A stretch of DNA of 7,926 bases from Anaerolineales bacterium. GTDB lineage: Bacteria > Chloroflexota > Anaerolineae > Anaerolineales > E44-bin32. The first letter of the stretch is position 1, and every line of letters begins with the position of its first letter. A program made the translations under genes and the position numbers. The stretch is from the NCBI GenBank assembly GCA_030642885.1, contig DAOWMX010000096.1, positions 1-7,926 on the forward strand. The letters are read 5' to 3'. This document shows, in pieces, positions 6,173-7,926 of this stretch. A model generated the notes under the pieces. The model had not been told where the DNA came from and did no database searches. It was given only the letters and a program-made list of their open reading frames with translations.

Positions 6173-7567
6173 ATGTCGAAAAAGTATTTCGCTTGGTTTT
6201 TAATACTAGCGCTTGCACTTCCCATTGTGCTAACAGCCTGTGGGACGCCAGCGACTGAACCGCCGCCGGAACCCCCGCCGCCGACCGAGGCGCCAGCTGC
6301 CCCCGAGCCGACGGAATCACCGCCGGAGCCAGATGTTGACCCGAGCGGGCAGACAGTTTCCTTCTGGCACGTATGGGGAACTGGAACCACCGGTGAGGGT
6401 CTTACAGCGATCGTCGATGAGTTCAACGCAACGAATGAGTGGGGGATCACCGTTGAAGCGGTTGATCAGGGACGTTACCGCGATCTCGAAGACGCGATGA
6501 ACGCCGCAATCCAGTCAGGTGACGTACCCAATATCGTTGTTGGATACACCAACGCTCTGGACACCTGGTATTCGGTGGACGTCATGGCGGACATGAATGA
6601 CTTCATCAATGACGAGTATTGGGGGTTGAGCGAGGCGGAAGTCGCAGACTTCTACGAAGGTACATGGAACAACGGCGTCAACGCAGATGGAGCCCGTGTG
6701 GGTTTCCCGCATGGTCAATCCTCCAATGTGCTCTTCTATAACCACACCTGGGCGCAGGAACTTGGATTTGCTAATCCACCCACGACGAAGGCAGAGTTTA
6801 TTGAGCAGGCGTGTGCAGCTGCAGCCGCAAATACTGCTGATGACGACCCGGATAACGACGGAATGGGCGGTCTGGTTCTCTACACCGGCGCTTCCAACGT
6901 CGCTTCTTGGGTGTTCGCATTCGGCGGGGATTTTTACGATGAGGCTGGTACAGGCTACGACTTCACCCAACCCGCAGTGCAGGAAGTCGCGGAGTTCTGG
7001 AAGGGTCTCTGGGATGAGGGCTGCGCTTTCTCAACTGAAAGCTATCCAAACCCTGAGTTCGCAACTCGTAAAGCGCTCTTCACGATGAGCTCGACGGCGG
7101 GCTATACCTATCAGGTGAGTGCCTTCGAGGACGAAGGTGCGGCAGATGATACGTGGGGCTTCATCGCCTTCCCGGGCGTTGGAGATGGAGCGATAAACGC
7201 TTACGCGCAGAACTCAGCCATTGTGCTGTCCAACCCCGAGCAGGAGCTGGCCTCCTGGCTGTTCCTGCGCTGGTTCACCAGCCCGGAGACGATGGCGAAG
7301 TGGGTAGAGGCGAGCGCTTATCACCCGACGCGTGCGAGCACGGTTGATTTGCTCGACGACTACATAGCGGCGAATCCGCTGTGGGCTGAGGGAATCGCGT
7401 TAGGACCCCTCGGTGTGGCCGAACCTGGCTGGTCCTCCTGGGGATCTGTTCGCCGCGATGTGGGAGACACGTTCTCGGCGATTCTGCAGGGTGACGTTGC
7501 CGATATCCCCGGTTTGCTTACGGAGCTGAACGCCGCAGCAGCCGAGGCCTTAGAAGAGACTTCGTAA
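6173..7567 (+). CDS. Sugar-binding lipoprotein of the ABC importer (family 1 extracellular solute-binding protein)
   Basis: This 464-residue protein captures the sugar outside the membrane and delivers it to the two permeases encoded just upstream. It starts MSKKYF with a hydrophobic signal peptide and the lipobox LTAC, so cleavage before C23 and lipid anchoring are expected. Residues 24-60 form a Pro/Glu/Ala-rich linker. The binding domain begins TVSFWHVWGTGTTGEGL (61-77), a typical family 1 opening, and continues with the RYRDLEDAMNAAIQSGDVPNIV region. A DPDNDG motif (225-230) resembles a Ca-binding loop and occurs at this place in many relatives. C214 and C284 could form a disulfide. The end has the usual SWLFLRWFTSPE segment and a C-terminal helical tail. 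The start was chosen from AGGAGG and the signal peptide. The substrate is not predictable; an oligosaccharide or glycerol-phosphate-like ligand is possible. Confidence 0.94.
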   Translation: MSKKYFAWFLILALALPIVLTACGTPATEPPPEPPPPTEAPAAPEPTESPPEPDVDPSGQTVSFWHVWGTGTTGEGLTAIVDEFNATNEWGITVEAVDQGRYRDLEDAMNAAIQSGDVPNIVVGYTNALDTWYSVDVMADMNDFINDEYWGLSEAEVADFYEGTWNNGVNADGARVGFPHGQSSNVLFYNHTWAQELGFANPPTTKAEFIEQACAAAAANTADDDPDNDGMGGLVLYTGASNVASWVFAFGGDFYDEAGTGYDFTQPAVQEVAEFWKGLWDEGCAFSTESYPNPEFATRKALFTMSSTAGYTYQVSAFEDEGAADDTWGFIAFPGVGDGAINAYAQNSAIVLSNPEQELASWLFLRWFTSPETMAKWVEASAYHPTRASTVDLLDDYIAANPLWAEGIALGPLGVAEPGWSSWGSVRRDVGDTFSAILQGDVADIPGLLTELNAAAAEALEETS

Positions 7568-7603
7568 AGGGTCTCTCTTAGATCGGTTTGTGTTTGTTTT
7601 CTG

Positions 7604-7648
7604 AACAAAGTAGCAGGGGCGGCGAAATCGTCGCCCCTGCTGGTTGTT
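7604..7648. terminator. Long GC-rich hairpin after the binding-protein gene, probable terminator
   Basis: AGCAGGGGCGGCG (7612-7624) pairs with CGTCGCCCCTGCT (7629-7641), giving 13 bp including one G-U pair, around an AAAT loop. An outer stem AACAA/TTGTT (7604-7608 with 7644-7648) extends it across a small internal bulge. It begins 37 nt past the stop. The T-tract on the plus strand is poor (GGTTGTTAAACC). On the minus strand the flank reads ACTTTGTTC. It may therefore serve both the transporter locus and the convergent regulator fragment, or be a dispersed palindromic repeat. Confidence 0.65.
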
Positions 7649-7826
7649 AAACCAAACTTGTCGGATAATGAATCTCGAGTATGTACCGGTAAAGTTCCAG
7701 TCCATCCGCTACGCGAATGTGCCATAGGGGAACAATTTCGGGTCGGCTTTGCTGTTGAGTTCAGCCTAAGTATTCCACATTGAGCGTATCGGACTGAGCC
7801 AGGGCCGTTTTTCCCAGCACTGCACT
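7649..7826. other. Non-coding stretch between the hairpin and the regulator fragment
   Basis: No gene is supported here. Two small palindromes are visible, CTCGAG (7674-7679) and TACCGGTA (7684-7691), plus a 5-bp hairpin TGGTT-GTTA-AACCA at 7641-7654. None has a recognised role. Confidence 0.3.
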
Positions 7827-7925
7827 TCAGCGATCAACGCTTCTGTGATCGTTTGCTCTGAGGGTGCTTCCGACTACAATCTTGAGGGGAATCACAGGAA
7901 TAGGATCCTTGTTATTAGTGTTTGG
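7827..7925 (-). CDS. C-terminal fragment, probable LacI/GalR-family regulator
   Basis: Reading the minus strand in from the right edge gives 32 codons without a stop, ending at TGA (complement of 7827-7829). The translation includes DPIPVIPLKIVVGSTLR. This resembles the extreme C terminus of LacI/GalR repressors, where a beta strand of the form P-x-x-L-V-V-R-x-S-T closes the ligand-binding domain. The usual Arg before the G/S-T is missing (VVGST). LacI-type regulators commonly sit beside sugar importers such as the one upstream. The evidence is a short motif plus context, so the call is tentative. The gene continues beyond the window. Confidence 0.5.
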   Translation of the reverse strand, partial: PNTNNKDPIPVIPLKIVVGSTLRANDHRSVDR

Positions 7926-7926
7926 C

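Noticed and set aside
5737..6450. 237-residue minus-strand frame across the second permease and the lipoprotein start
   Set aside because: Its Gly/Ser-rich part is the antisense of the Pro/Glu linker and the rest is antisense to the permease. It is a shadow of well-supported genes.
1..7926. CRISPR arrays, tRNA or rRNA genes, insertion sequences, phage or toxin-antitoxin systems
   Set aside because: No regularly spaced repeats, cloverleaf-like sequence, transposase-like frame or long terminal inverted repeats were seen by eye on either strand.

Overview
The window reads as part of a bacterial chromosome, most plausibly a Chloroflexota (Anaerolineae-like) organism. This is inferred from protein style and not proven: a sugar-binding lipoprotein with a long Pro/Glu linker, an ABC transporter locus with no ATPase gene, frequent GTG and TTG starts, and moderate GC content. 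TGA serves as a normal stop for several genes here and Trp is written TGG, so the code is standard.

Layout, left to right. (1) Positions 2-232 hold the 3' part of a small Rdx/SelW-type thioredoxin-fold gene. Its CxxC/U redox site carries an in-frame TGA at 29-31, followed by a perfect 7-bp hairpin with a GTG loop at 47-63. Together these suggest a bacterial selenoprotein; the start codon lies off the left edge. (2) dtd (304-753, GTG start) encodes D-aminoacyl-tRNA deacylase. (3) After a 211-bp gap comes a membrane-anchored SPFH/band-7 protein (965-1987), closed by a strong rho-independent terminator at 2011-2054. (4) Convergent to it, on the minus strand, is a cytosolic alkaline-phosphatase-superfamily phosphodiesterase (2095-3378). 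(5) Divergent from that is a carbohydrate ABC importer locus: a MalF-type permease (3484-5196), a MalG-type permease (5189-6082, overlapping by 8 bp) and a substrate-binding lipoprotein (6173-7567). A large hairpin follows at 7604-7648. (6) At the right edge, on the minus strand (7827-7925), is a short C-terminal fragment resembling the end of a LacI/GalR regulator.

The two permeases and the lipoprotein would form an importer for an unidentified sugar. The ATPase is presumably encoded elsewhere and shared. The LacI-like fragment is a natural candidate regulator. The most notable items are the putative selenoprotein with its SECIS-like hairpin, and a MalF-type permease about twice the usual length, with a block of about six extra membrane segments inserted between TM1 and the transport core.
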